The translations under genes and the position numbers were made by a program. From Lineus longissimus (lineage: Eukaryota; Nemertea; Pilidiophora; Heteronemertea; Lineidae): a stretch of DNA of 64,000 bases. Below are positions 13,185-25,500 of this stretch, in pieces; the stretch's first letter is position 1, and each line of letters begins with the position of its first letter. The notes under the pieces were generated by a model. The model ran no database searches. It was not told the origin of the DNA and saw nothing but the letters and a program-made list of their open reading frames with translations. The stretch covers positions 22,912,646-22,976,645 of the forward strand of contig NC_088311.1 of the NCBI RefSeq assembly GCF_910592395.1. The letters are read 5' to 3'.

Positions 13185-13559
13185 ATGGGTGTTTCTTTGC
13201 ACTTTCTGTGTGTGTTATCATCTTGGATATGTGTTTGCGCGGCCACTCGGCAAGTCCTTACAATCGGCGCCCTTTTCGAGGAGAGCAATTTCACGGAGTT
13301 TTCAAGGAATGTTCAAGCGGCCACGGGGCTGTTAAACGATACGAAAGGCTTCAGATTCGATCTTCGGGTAGTACCTATAGAGGTCAGGAACGCCTACTCA
13401 AATATGTCGACAATAAGTGATATCGTTGCGAGCAATAATATCAATGTTCTGCTTAGTGTTGGTCATACTAAAACCTTACAAGCCATGCAAATTATTGGAA
13501 CATCTATAGGAATACCAACCATAGGATATTCCTTGAGCGAAATTGGAATCTTAGCGCAG
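13185..13559 (+). CDS. grin3-like: GluN3-like exon 1: signal peptide and start of amino-terminal domain
   Basis: ATG at 13185 in a good context (AAAATGG) opens a hydrophobic leader (MGVSLHFLCVLSSWICVC) typical of a secreted or membrane protein. It is followed by a periplasmic-binding-protein-like segment (LTIGALFEE, NVLLSVGHTK, IPTIGYSLSE) as at the start of iGluR amino-terminal domains. The exon is 375 nt and ends in phase 0 at CAG|GTAAGG. A three-codon upstream ORF (ATG TCG AGT TAA) starts at 13168. Joining to 45629 gives a smooth iGluR-like sequence (GILAQ then GEEDLYVQ). A small extra exon in the 32-kb intron cannot be excluded. Confidence 0.85.
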
Positions 13560-16500
13560 GTAAGGTAATCTCTTACCCAATGGGTTCGCCAAATCTATAA
13601 CTTCCATACAAGTACCTACCGAAAGGTATTACCTCAGGTGTGGTGTCTATCAGTTACATGAAGGACATGCTGCCTGAGTAAGTTATCGTCTATTAGGTAA
13701 CATAATGAAGATATCTACATAATTTGCTTGTTCTCAGTCAGAATCTTGGCGAAGTTTATCGCTTTCAGCCGTTTTCATTAACTACGTCTAATAGGCTAGC
13801 ATACTTGGTGGTTTCTTATCGTTCCACGAGTATATTATCAAGTCCCAGAATATAATCACAAATATTTTTCATAATCATATTTTATTCACATGCACCATTT
13901 TCTATGGTCGTCGCGTCGTAACCATCACCTTTATTTCGCGCTTTCCTTCGTATTGTCACGGACGTTAAATCCGTTCTGTTAGAATCTAAACTTTCAAGAC
14001 TCGTGTCGCCTTCACTTTGCAGCCAAAGTTACCATCGGTACGGTATCTTTAACCATTTATTAAATGGAATTGAAAGGATAAAATGCCAAGTGTTTTTCTG
14101 CATACATGTAATCAACACAAGAGCAGAGGAGTATCAACAAACTCTTTAGACCTTTGTCGAAACTTTGTCGGAATGATATCTCCTCCGACAATGTTCTGAA
14201 GGGTACGAAATTACCTGTTACGTAGGCCTACCCTCTGACCATGTGAGGCACCCTTGTATCTACTTGATTACAGTGTAAAGAAAAGTACATTATTTGATAT
14301 GTAATGGGAATTCGAATAGGGTTACTAGTAGTTGTAACTATCACAAACTGCTCGAGTTTCATTCTGACAGAGCCTTTGAAGTACCAGACGAAAACTATGT
14401 CAATTTGCAGACACAGAGACCCATGATGGGGACCAGGGTAATCACCTCAACAATTCTCAAAGGAATCGATTTCCAAAACCGGATGACCATCAGCTCTATC
14501 GATGAGCTGAATTCCGCCTGATACAGCGATCGGCTGTATCCTGTTACAGGATCCTGATACAGCGTTTGCTAGCACTCGCTGCATATGACTGTATGACGGT
14601 CATACACTGCTGGTGACACTGCACCAATATTGCTCCGACATGAGGCTTTATGATAGCCTTCTGTAATTCCCATTCTAGCCTGATTGATTAGATACACCAC
14701 GTGCAGCGTTTCTTGTTACCGCCAACTTACCAATGATATGCCCCAAACTGGTGAGTGCCGAGCTGTCCCTTCAGCCTTTATGGGGATCCTCAACTGGTAA
14801 TAAATCACGAGGCCGTTCTCTCTCTCCCCCAGGGAATACGATCGATAAAACTGTAATTGGCATTAGGCTGGATTGACTTTGATTTCATGCTGTTTAGAGT
14901 GGGTCTTTGCTATCTTATATCTGTATCTTGGCTGTGCGTTTGGAGATAATAATGTCATCAAAAGAAAACTGGTGTATGTAGTATTGATGAAACTGAAGCA
15001 ACATACTAGTGAACTCTTAGCAATAGGCTCCTAAATGTTTTTGAGCTGATGCAAATCCTTATGCGTTTTTGGCAAAGAGAAATATCCTCACCTTAGCAGT
15101 TCTTTGGTCAGATTAAAAGCAACCTCGAAGTGCTGAAATATTGGCCGCGATTTAATACTCTGTACCTGTCTTTCGCGATCCGGATCATATCTCCGATCTT
15201 CCTTGATATCGTCCAACCAGATTCTGTTTGTTCGACAACCACTATGTTGTCTTACACTGTGACCTGCTCGAAGATATTCGCTCGGGTTCCTTGGCTGTTA
15301 CAGGGCCAACGCATAAGCTTCCTCTTCTTGGTGTCAGTAGGCTCTTGATGTGCTGGACAGCAATGCAGCCCCCTAAGTGTTCGACGTGCAGAGGATCTTG
15401 AGTCGTATAATCTGTAGCAGTTCAGCTGTTCAGCTCGAAACCATTAATGCGTTTCTCGACCGCAGCGTTCATTTATAGAAAGCAATCCCAGCAAATAATC
15501 AATCCTGGTGGCCAAATAACAGCCATTGGCAATCAACATGCTTGTGTCATTGTCATCAACAGCAGTAATGGCAATCGATATTGCCGATGGAGTGACTTAA
15601 GATGGTGGCGATGTATCAACCAGGGTTCCTATCTTGGCTCCCTGATAGTGGCTTTTAAGTTGAGTTGGGATTAATGGAAGTTGTAATATACATGTACATG
15701 TATTATGCAACAGCAATCGCGAAAATAAAATGACAGGGAAACTTTGACGGTTCACAGAAGGATGTGTTAAATGTGTTTCGATCACAGCATAGGTCATTCA
15801 GAGTCTTAGAAGTAGGGGGTGTACAGTCTCTATAGTCTCAGCCCCGGGTCTCAGCCCACGGAACTATAAACAGTGCATACTCTTGAGGGATATTTGCATG
15901 GCTTGAGAAGAGAGTGGTTTGACGTGACGTCATCACCTGCCATGCTGGAGGGACAGACAAAAGAAAGCGAGTCGAAATGACCATAACAGCATTTGATTCA
16001 GTTAAGTCAGGCGTGACAAAGCATTGTTCTCCCACCTACATGGCTGACCGTGAAAACACTCGATTGCCCGGTTCACGATCCATCGATTGCCCGGTTCACG
16101 ATCCATGCAATTTACGGCATTTAATATTGTTATATTTCACTTTCACTTGAGGCTAGCGATAAAGGTCTTCGCGTATTTGGGTTTGGATCGCTCAATAAAA
16201 GCTTGCTGTACCTCTTTGTGAGAGAGAACACCTGTTTTGACTAAGTCTAAATAACCACCGCGGCGTGGAGTGCTTGTCTGAAAGATGGCTCCTCAATACA
16301 TAGCAGCAGTGAAGTAATGTAAATGTTATACAAAAACATTGGCATTCCGAAGATTAAACTCGCAAACGCTACACGTCACGTCAAGTGTTTTTAAGTGAAA
16401 TCTACACTGTAACATTGTGTACGATTGAATTATGTTAACCTAAAAAGCTTTTCAATAGTTTACAGTCGGATCAGTGTCGTCTTGTTTTTCTCATTTTTTT

Positions 16501-19500
16501 CTGTATTTGAATAGGTCACAGTGTAACAGACTGCAAATATCATCACAATTACCTAATTTTCTTCCTCCTTGATCCCAAGGGAAGTCACTCTTTGTCGATC
16601 CCGATAGCGGTGACGCCAAGGTGGAAAATTGGGCAATGTTTTTTACGCTTTCATTTCTATCTGCTTGACATCTGGGGCGTACTTTGAATACCCGGTGTGT
16701 AAAACTGGTACATGTACATATTATAACATGATCAATACAGGCACGAGGACATTAACCATCTTGGATACCAGAAGAATGAAGAAACGAGTATTTCATGAAA
16801 TATATTGTCAGAAAGTTTAACGATATGGACTGAGCTCCGTTGGGAACCGTCTAATAAAAACGCGGGTGATTGATAGCGGGTCCAAATTGTTCCCTTGTTC
16901 AGTTAGCGTCCCGCTCTTGTCGGACGTCAGCAGTACAAGATGGATTGTATGCTAAAGGAGCCGTATCTCTCCATCCTGACTTTCCAGGCTATTTTACTCG
17001 ATCCATAAACTTATACTCCGGGAAACATGCTTAACAGTCGAGTCATGTTGTAGGACCTGCATGCAGGGGAGGATGTAGGTCGTACATGACGTATATGAGA
17101 AGGGGAGCGGGAGGGGAGGTGGGAGCGGGGAGCGGAGACACAAAATATGTTCCGTTTGTCTCCTGAAATTCTCTTGCTTGAGCAAAGAAGCAGCCTAAAT
17201 ATTCCAACGATATATGGTCACGTGATAGTACGTGGGCCAATCAGTTTGTGGTACATGTGTGCGCTTGGTTTAAGAAAACAACGGCCCTATATACAGCATC
17301 TTTAGCTACATTTATATCACGTCACTTAAATTCGTGTAGTGTATGTCCTTTAAAATATTTAAAACCCAACACACGAATGGCAAACCTCGGGGGTGGTGTA
17401 CCATCAGTCAAACTTTTCTCCCTCGACGCGAAAACGTTGATTGCTTTCCACACATCAAGTCAGTGTAGCTAGTGCCAGTGGCTTCCACTCATGATTTTGC
17501 ATCTCGGAAAACCGCTCGAACAGCGCAGCTTATAAAAAATATTAGTAAATTCATCTGTGGATTTATATTTAAACCACTTATGATGATTCCTTACAGGTTA
17601 GCCGGCTTCCTATTATTAGTTTGCGCCAGCAGACATTTGATATCAGACATATCAAAGAATTGACTGAGCTTCAAGCGCATGCGTTCTACTTATCTGCTGT
17701 GGAGAATATGTCTTTCAATTGCTGAAAAGGGACGGCTTGAATAGTTGGTTTTTCCATCCGGGAGAAAAAGGTTTCCAGGGTAGTCACTGGAGCCGCCCAA
17801 AATGCGGAAATGATTGCTAACTGGCACGGCGAGGTTGATCTGGAGTCACTCGGAGACATCTGCAAATTGCGTTAAATGAGCAATGTCGAGATTTCATATA
17901 AATCTCCAATCTTCACCATCCATCAGCAGCAGTGAGCTTTGGCTCCAAATGGGAGGATTGACCTTTTGTGATCGCATCAGTCAATATAGGATCGAATTCA
18001 ATCTATTCACATCGATCTATCTGCAATGAGATTACAAATCATTTTGTTTGGTGTATTGATATTTATGTAATAGTCCCTAGATATACATGTACAGCACCAG
18101 AGTCAATAATGATGCTGAGATCTGACTTCCCTTTTGCAATCTCTAAATATGTATCTTTATTAGCAGCAATGAATTCTCTGGCTCAGAATGGGAGGGTGAA
18201 CCCAAGCACAGTCTATTCATTTCGATTTGGCGTTTTTTTGCTATTGACGGCATAACATGCATTATCTAAAAAAACGATTTTATCGTGAAAGTAGAGAAAT
18301 ATATACCATGTGAAATTCTTTTGATATCTAAGGTAATGCGTCAGCACTGATAGCGACAGAATATCAGTTTCAGGTTTTTGAGGTGGTTTGCGTGTTTTGT
18401 TGTGGTCGGGATGAGTGAAGACGAGCACTCCCGTGTAATACGTATATTTTTTTATATTCTAGTTAAAGAGTAAGGAGACCTCCTCTTATCAGTTCGTAAC
18501 ATTTACTGAACACAAAATGATAACGGAAATGAACATGCGTGTAATGGTTCCGTTCAAATTGGCATTATTAGCCCAGGCCAATAGAAATAAATCACACTCG
18601 TATTAGTTCAAGGTAAACCAAGGAGTCACTTAGTCACAACTAACTTCAGACTTGAGTGCATTAATTTGATGATACACACGTAGTTGTCAATGGTGTGAAT
18701 GCGTTAACAAACAGTTCAAGGCAATCAATTCAACCTAAGTAAATCATCATCACAAAAATTACCGATAACAGCCTGTGGTGCTTTCATTATTTCGACCAAT
18801 TCTTAGCAAAGCCGGGAATGCATAGCCTTGATGAATATCGTATTTGCTGATCGTGACGCAAATTCATAACAAAATAATCCATTCATGAAAACGTGAAAGA
18901 AGTGTTTGATTTGATTCTGTCTCGAATGATGTTGTGTATGCCGTGTTTGGCTTAATCGTGTTCATTGCTTTAACATTAAGCTTTATGCTTAATTTAGGAT
19001 TTTGCAGCGATCAGCGAGTGTGATAATGAAATAACTATAGGGAATGCTGCTCTGAATAACTGTGACGAATACTAAAACTGTACAGAATGCATTTTTGATA
19101 GAAGTCAACAATTTTCTAAAGATTTTGCTAAATTTTTTTCCATCATTATGGGTTTATTTTAAAACGATCAGTGCATGTTGGGTAATAGTAATCTACATTC
19201 CATTAATTGACGTTGGGCACAATGGAAATAATGTAATTACATGCACTTGTGTCCTTGTCAGTACCTGTATATATACTAGACCTTAGTGTATCTTTGACGT
19301 GTATGAAAAAGACGTCCGGTGTCGTGACAAAAGGTTCTGTTAAACAAGAGCCGCTTTGCGTATATGCGTACATGTACACGCAATTGTAGAAACATGTACA
19401 CAATGATATACTCTACATGTATCTGTGGACTTATAAGGTCAGTTTTGCATTTATGAGTTCCAGCCTTTTTTCTACATCTCATGCAACAAATGTACGTATG

Positions 19501-22500
19501 AATTGTTGGTAAGCAGTCTTCCAGTCGCTATGCCTGGTAAATTTCCCATCCCGATAGAAAAAGGCAAGAATTAATAATTGAGAAAGTGACCTTATAAGTC
19601 CGCACATAGATCTAAACGTTTATATATTGTGTGTCGCACGCTAACTGGCGTCACATCGTCCGCAAACAACCGCAGTTGGTTGTGTGACTGTCATGGAATC
19701 CTTATCCCCTGGGCCTAATCCTGCAATGATGGATCTGTTCGGCGTCTTAAGGTCGAGACATTCTGTTCAAGAGTTGATACTGTGCTCATCTATAGTTGAC
19801 TATACTGCAAGAATCACACTACCTGCTCAAACCTCTGTTGGTCTCTCCAAAAGCATCCTCGAATATCAGGGTCAGTTGTATGCCCCTATCCGCCCGCACA
19901 CATCAGCTCTGTACATAAGAGCCAAATGAAAAACCCTGAAGCTCAGTTTAACAACACGCTGAACGTCTCATTATTTGCATACTCAGTGACATTCTACGGT
20001 GAATTAAATTGTTCAAAGCTTTTTCACGATTTTGAAGAATTTCATCTTAAATACCGCATTGAAAAAGTAGGTCGGTTTGCAGTTTCCTACAAGGAACAAG
20101 GTTTTCGTCTTCCAGAGTGACACATCGCATACATCATGTAACGCTTTTCGTCTTGGACATGATGTTTGTACAATCGACGCCGAGTGGTTCTCAAGTCAAT
20201 GAGATATTCTTTAGAGATAACCATAAATCATGAGGGCACTATGATTATTTCTGGAGATAATCTCACCTTCTTCAAACTCAGATTCGTGTCACCGTACATC
20301 GCACTCCGCGATAAAGGTAACAGAAATGCGCGTCTATTTTTCCGATGCTATTCTGAGGAGCCCGGAGCAGACATTCCGCAAAGCAATCAGTTGACAAAGA
20401 AGTGTGCTCCACCTTCATCCGTAATTAATTTCATTAATAATGCTTTGGGGACATTCTAGATCGTTGATGTTTTTTTCATAAAATAGTGATCAGTCGAGTC
20501 GAAGGGCGTTACATTCTCCAAAGCAGGCATAACACTCAAGCATATTATCTCTGCCAGTACCAGTTTCCATGTTGTGACGTCACTGTGCATTATACATTGC
20601 GATTGCGTAGTGTAATCAGACTGAACATGGCCGTGACCACAGATTCTCACTCACTTTGGGTCTGTCAACTAAAATCTTTTAACAAATCAGTTTAACCATG
20701 CCACAAAGTCTCTGGTGACTGGCACGCTGGATGGCCGATAAACGTCGTATGAAATGAAATGGCCGAAGTGGATAAAAAGCCAACTTAGTATTAACCAAAC
20801 GATCAAGTTTCACAATCACAAAGAATAAGCTGTTATACATGCACATGACATTGACCATATAGCTTGGTTTCGGCGGCCTCTCGGGTGTTTAGTGTTACGG
20901 CGAGAGTGCGGTCGGGATCCCAGACTACATTAAAGCTTAATGTATGTTATTTTCTACGGCAACAAACCAAACGGATGAATTCGTTTCGGATGTCAGACCC
21001 ACAGAGAATATAAACAAAAAAGTTAATGGAATAGTTAACAGTCCAAAGCAAGTCGAAAATATTCATATACGGTACTGAAGTTTCGTTGTAATACTGTGGG
21101 TAAAATTGGATGATTTGACCAAGTAGTATGTTAGGAACTGATAACAAAAGAAAACTGCAAGATACTGCTAGAAGCATGTTGGTCACCTTCCTGGCGTTCA
21201 AGTCTTTTCCTGAATTCCTCTCCATCTTTGGGCGACATGTTATAGAGGCTATCGTGCCTATACTCAGTATGCACGTCAATCCTACCGGAGCGATAAAAGG
21301 TATCCCTGCCAAAAGATAGTTAAGTGATTGATTCTGCTCCTCCATGGCACATCCTATGCCTGGCATGTACCTGGTCGCCCATAAGTGGTAGCATTGTAAG
21401 ATGAGTGCGCAAACATGGATGAAACATATCTGAAGATTCGCTGCTCTTTTCGTACAAATATTCCTTCCGGTTATAGGAAAAGTAATGATGATGAATCTTT
21501 CCAGCGCAACGAGCACGATGAGCCAACTGCATATTATGTGCACCGACGTCACAAGAAGCTCGCAAAGAACACATGAAATATCGGTTGTTAACGCTATGTG
21601 AATATCAACATCGTCAAATATTGCCATAAAGTTAATGTAACCGAGAAAGCGCACTGTCAAAGCAAAAGTATCATACGCAGCTAGAGTAGCTAGAAATGAA
21701 CTATATGATGTTTTCCTTAATTTGACGGATACCGTGATGGAAAATGATAAGATGTTTCCAGTGAATCCTAGGAAAAAACAGAGTGGCAAAAAGAAAATCC
21801 GTAACATCTTCCCCCATTTTCCCGCGTAGAGGTGCCAGTGTATCTTACTCTCAATGACCAGCGCCCAATAATTTGGTTGCCACAACTTATAACCACACAT
21901 ACCCGTATTATGAACTTCATTGGTGCAGTTTAAAGTACCCACCGTCTCGTTTCTTTGTAATGCCGACTTGGTTATGGCGCCTATTGAGGCGGCCGACTGG
22001 CTGGGAATGTCAGCCGAGGTTGTGACTGCATCTGCCGAACTACCTATCACAATACACGCGGCCATGAGCAGTAATATGACAATGCATGGATTCATTCTTT
22101 ATGGTTGATTTCAAAACCAGCCTGACAGGGACATTATACCAAGTTGTAACTTATCAGCCATCGAACTATCAAAAGGTTTTGTTATTAAAGTGTAATAGCT
22201 AAAATCTAATTGCAAGTCCCTTTGGCCGTAAATCCCTTCTCAAAGATCGGACTGTTGAAATTAACGGGTTGATTTATTTTACTTCCATATCGGCTTCCTT
22301 CGGATTTGATCCGGTTACAATTCATTATCTGGCTTTTCCGATTGGGTGGGTATCTCCCCCACATCTATTCGGGCACAGACGATCCTAACCATGAACCAGA
22401 AGTGAAACATGGTTGTCGCATTTTATCGGGCGGATTGCAGATATCACGGCATAATTTCCAACAGTAACAGATATGATACGCTTTGTCTACGATGATGAAC

Positions 22501-25500
22501 CCGCCACTACATATACATTGATGACGGTCCGTCAATTTTGAACTGAGAATTCCCTGTATCACCAGTGCGGCCTATAAAGGCGTGTAATATGATGTCAGGC
22601 GTATTATCTTTGGACTTTTATGATTATCAACTCCATTCACACCTCGAGTGGTGGCAACATGATCAGCTTACGACATAATGGAGATGTTTTTTTCCTTTGA
22701 TGAGTGTATGTACATGTTTATCTGTTTATATCGGATGGGCCACAAAGACGACAATATTATCTAATGTTACATATGGGGACTACTACAACATGCCGAATGT
22801 TGTTGATAAGGCAACATTTCAAAAGGGCAGCGACCCCCAAAAAACGATTAACACCACTAATACAGAGAATTGGGTGAAAAATATACATGAACGGTCGTTA
22901 CTGCGAATTTTATATTTTACACTCACTTGATACGGCACGTACATGTATTATATATATGACTATTTGGAAATGTCAGATCCATATTCAATATCAAATATAT
23001 ACTGTTAAGATGGCAATACTTAAACAATTGTAAGTATAATGTAAGAACATTTGACTTCAAAAGGTACTGTCCCCCTTGGATTGCAACTGTGGATAATTGA
23101 TGTAGTTTTCGACAAAAACATAAACTTTACTGTACTGTTATTCCTTATAAATTCCCCGGGATAAAATTACGCAAATCCTGTGTTCAACGTCGAACGACAT
23201 CACACCGCATTTCTTAACAGGCATTGGCTATCATCACTAATACATTTAATGGAAGTGGATTAAGTTGAATCCTGCTTCGTGTGTCACGCGTCACCTTCAA
23301 TTTCGGTGCGGATTTGAGACAGTGTATCTAACTCAATAGACAGAACTCGCTTGGGAGTAGTGAATCGATAATGATACCCCTGGTATTGATGTAATTAAAT
23401 ACACGGTGGTTTAGTGGATGAGATTTTAGTTCAATTTAAAGGAAGGTCCCTGTCGCCTCTGATGAGGGCTTGGGTTAGAGATGTTGTCGAAAACATACGT
23501 TCAGCAGTGTTATGGAAGCAAACACAGGGGACAGGCAACAGGCCGGTGTAGAAGTTTGAAATATCTCAGGGCAGAAAGTCCGGGGAAAAAAGGATGCTAC
23601 TACGCGCTTTAATCTCTACGTTCTTGACCATATGTATTTAAGTTGACCAAATATTTGGAATTAGAAATTTTTTCATCCTTCAGAGTTGAATTTTTCAGAG
23701 TTGATCTTACTTTAGAAATCCTGGTCCTATTCTCGAGGTCATTTTCCAATGAAAACCAACACCCTGCTTATCATGACCACCAAAACATTGCGGCGATTTG
23801 TTGCAACGGCCAAATGAAAGCCAAATTAAGGAATTGTATTATATATATCAGACCCCCCCCCCCCACATTAAGACCTGCGCTCCGCCATAGCGATCTAAAA
23901 TCACAACCATACTGCACCATTTGGTAGGGAAATCGTGACGCCAATGCAAGTTTTATAGATCTTTTATGGTACGCCGTTTCTTTGACCAAAAATAGATTAC
24001 TCGCTTCTGGTGTTCACGATAATGACAGCGGCGAAGATGGAAAAAATCTTTTGACCATTTCCATCATCTGACCAATTGGGCAGGTCTGTGGCGGCGGTGA
24101 TAAATCTGTGGGTACTTCTTGCCACTAAGCCAGCCACCGGGTTATTATTGACTGAAAAGATTATTATCCGGATATTTCTGAGGATATAATGTTGATATGT
24201 GATCACCTCCAATCAATCCAAAACAAATGTGACTGCGTTGTCAAGGTAACCAGTGAAACGCATATAGCCTGCAAAATTTGTCGTCTGTGTTGGTATAAAC
24301 AAAAATTCAGGCAAATGACTACTTTCCTATCGGCGAAGGAAAGGAGAAGCTGAACAAAGGAAGATGTTTAAAGAAACGTGCCCAGGTTGTGAGAATGTTC
24401 AATCTGTGTGAACAAGGCATGATCAAAGCATGGAACATCTGCTGTGTATTGTACGCGCCAGTCACCGATCCAAAGGTTGACCGCGCTCAACGTTGCTTAA
24501 CTTCCACTCTGGGGCCAACGCGCCAACCACTGGGCCATAAAGGAATTCCCTCATGGCCGGCGGGTTAAGCCGTGTCATATACCTGGGGGCACTATACATG
24601 CTGTATGAATAATACCTAATTTGCATTAATCTATATAACCTCGTGACCATATTTAATCTGAACGATTTGATAGGCTCCTTCAAACGACAACATTTCAACA
24701 TGTTCGCGGTCGAGAAACAAAACTATTTCTGTTAAGCTGAAATTGTCCTGATATTTACTGATTAAATCATCACATCACATACCGTGGCAACACTTTGGCT
24801 TCTTTATATTTTATAGTGAGTGTAGTGAGGTGGAAAAAAATTCGCGAGAAACCGCTTTACATCACGTGGTATAGGTTTCAACCAATCGACTGCGCTGGCA
24901 AATACACAACATTGCCAGCCACTTTCGTTCAGCCGAGCAGTTTCCCTGACCATTTCCGAACACGCACGTTAGAACACGCCAAGGTTAAATGTTAACACTT
25001 CTGCTCAAATTATTATGTTCTATTTGTAAATTTACATCCAATATCAATAAATGAATCAGCGCGATCAGTGCACCTCATCGATTTTTGATGGACGGTGAAA
25101 TAAATATCTCAACTGATACCACGCCAATCGAAGGAGGTCGATATAGTTGCTCAGCCTTGTGTCCGATATCAACTCAAGGCGAAATAACATTGGCCCCGAA
25201 GGCTGTGGGGACCTCGATACCGCTGCGATACATGTCAAACATGCTTTCGTTTCTGCCTCTGGTAAGATTATTGGCCGTATCGAATCGGTGGTGATGTACA
25301 TGTACTTCGCCACTTGTTGTGCTTTTCCTTAACGAATACAAATATCACTATAAAAGACAGTGTCCGTCTCAGTTAATGAGATTGTTAATTTCCTTGGTAT
25401 TTTTTACATTTTTCTCCTGCCGTTGACAGATTTTTACAGAAAAGCCAGCAGCGCTACTCTCTTGGTGTACATGTAATGTGTGAAGCCAACCGGAAGTCTG

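Noticed and set aside
22365-22562. Cys-rich 65-residue frame just upstream of the GPCR on the same strand
   Set aside because: It has no ATG start of its own and no donor that joins in frame to the GPCR, which already has its own leader; possibly chance, though it would be worth a look if RNA maps there.
24453-24560. Functional 5S rRNA gene
   Set aside because: Only the central promoter part matches; the 5' and 3' thirds of 5S rRNA are missing.
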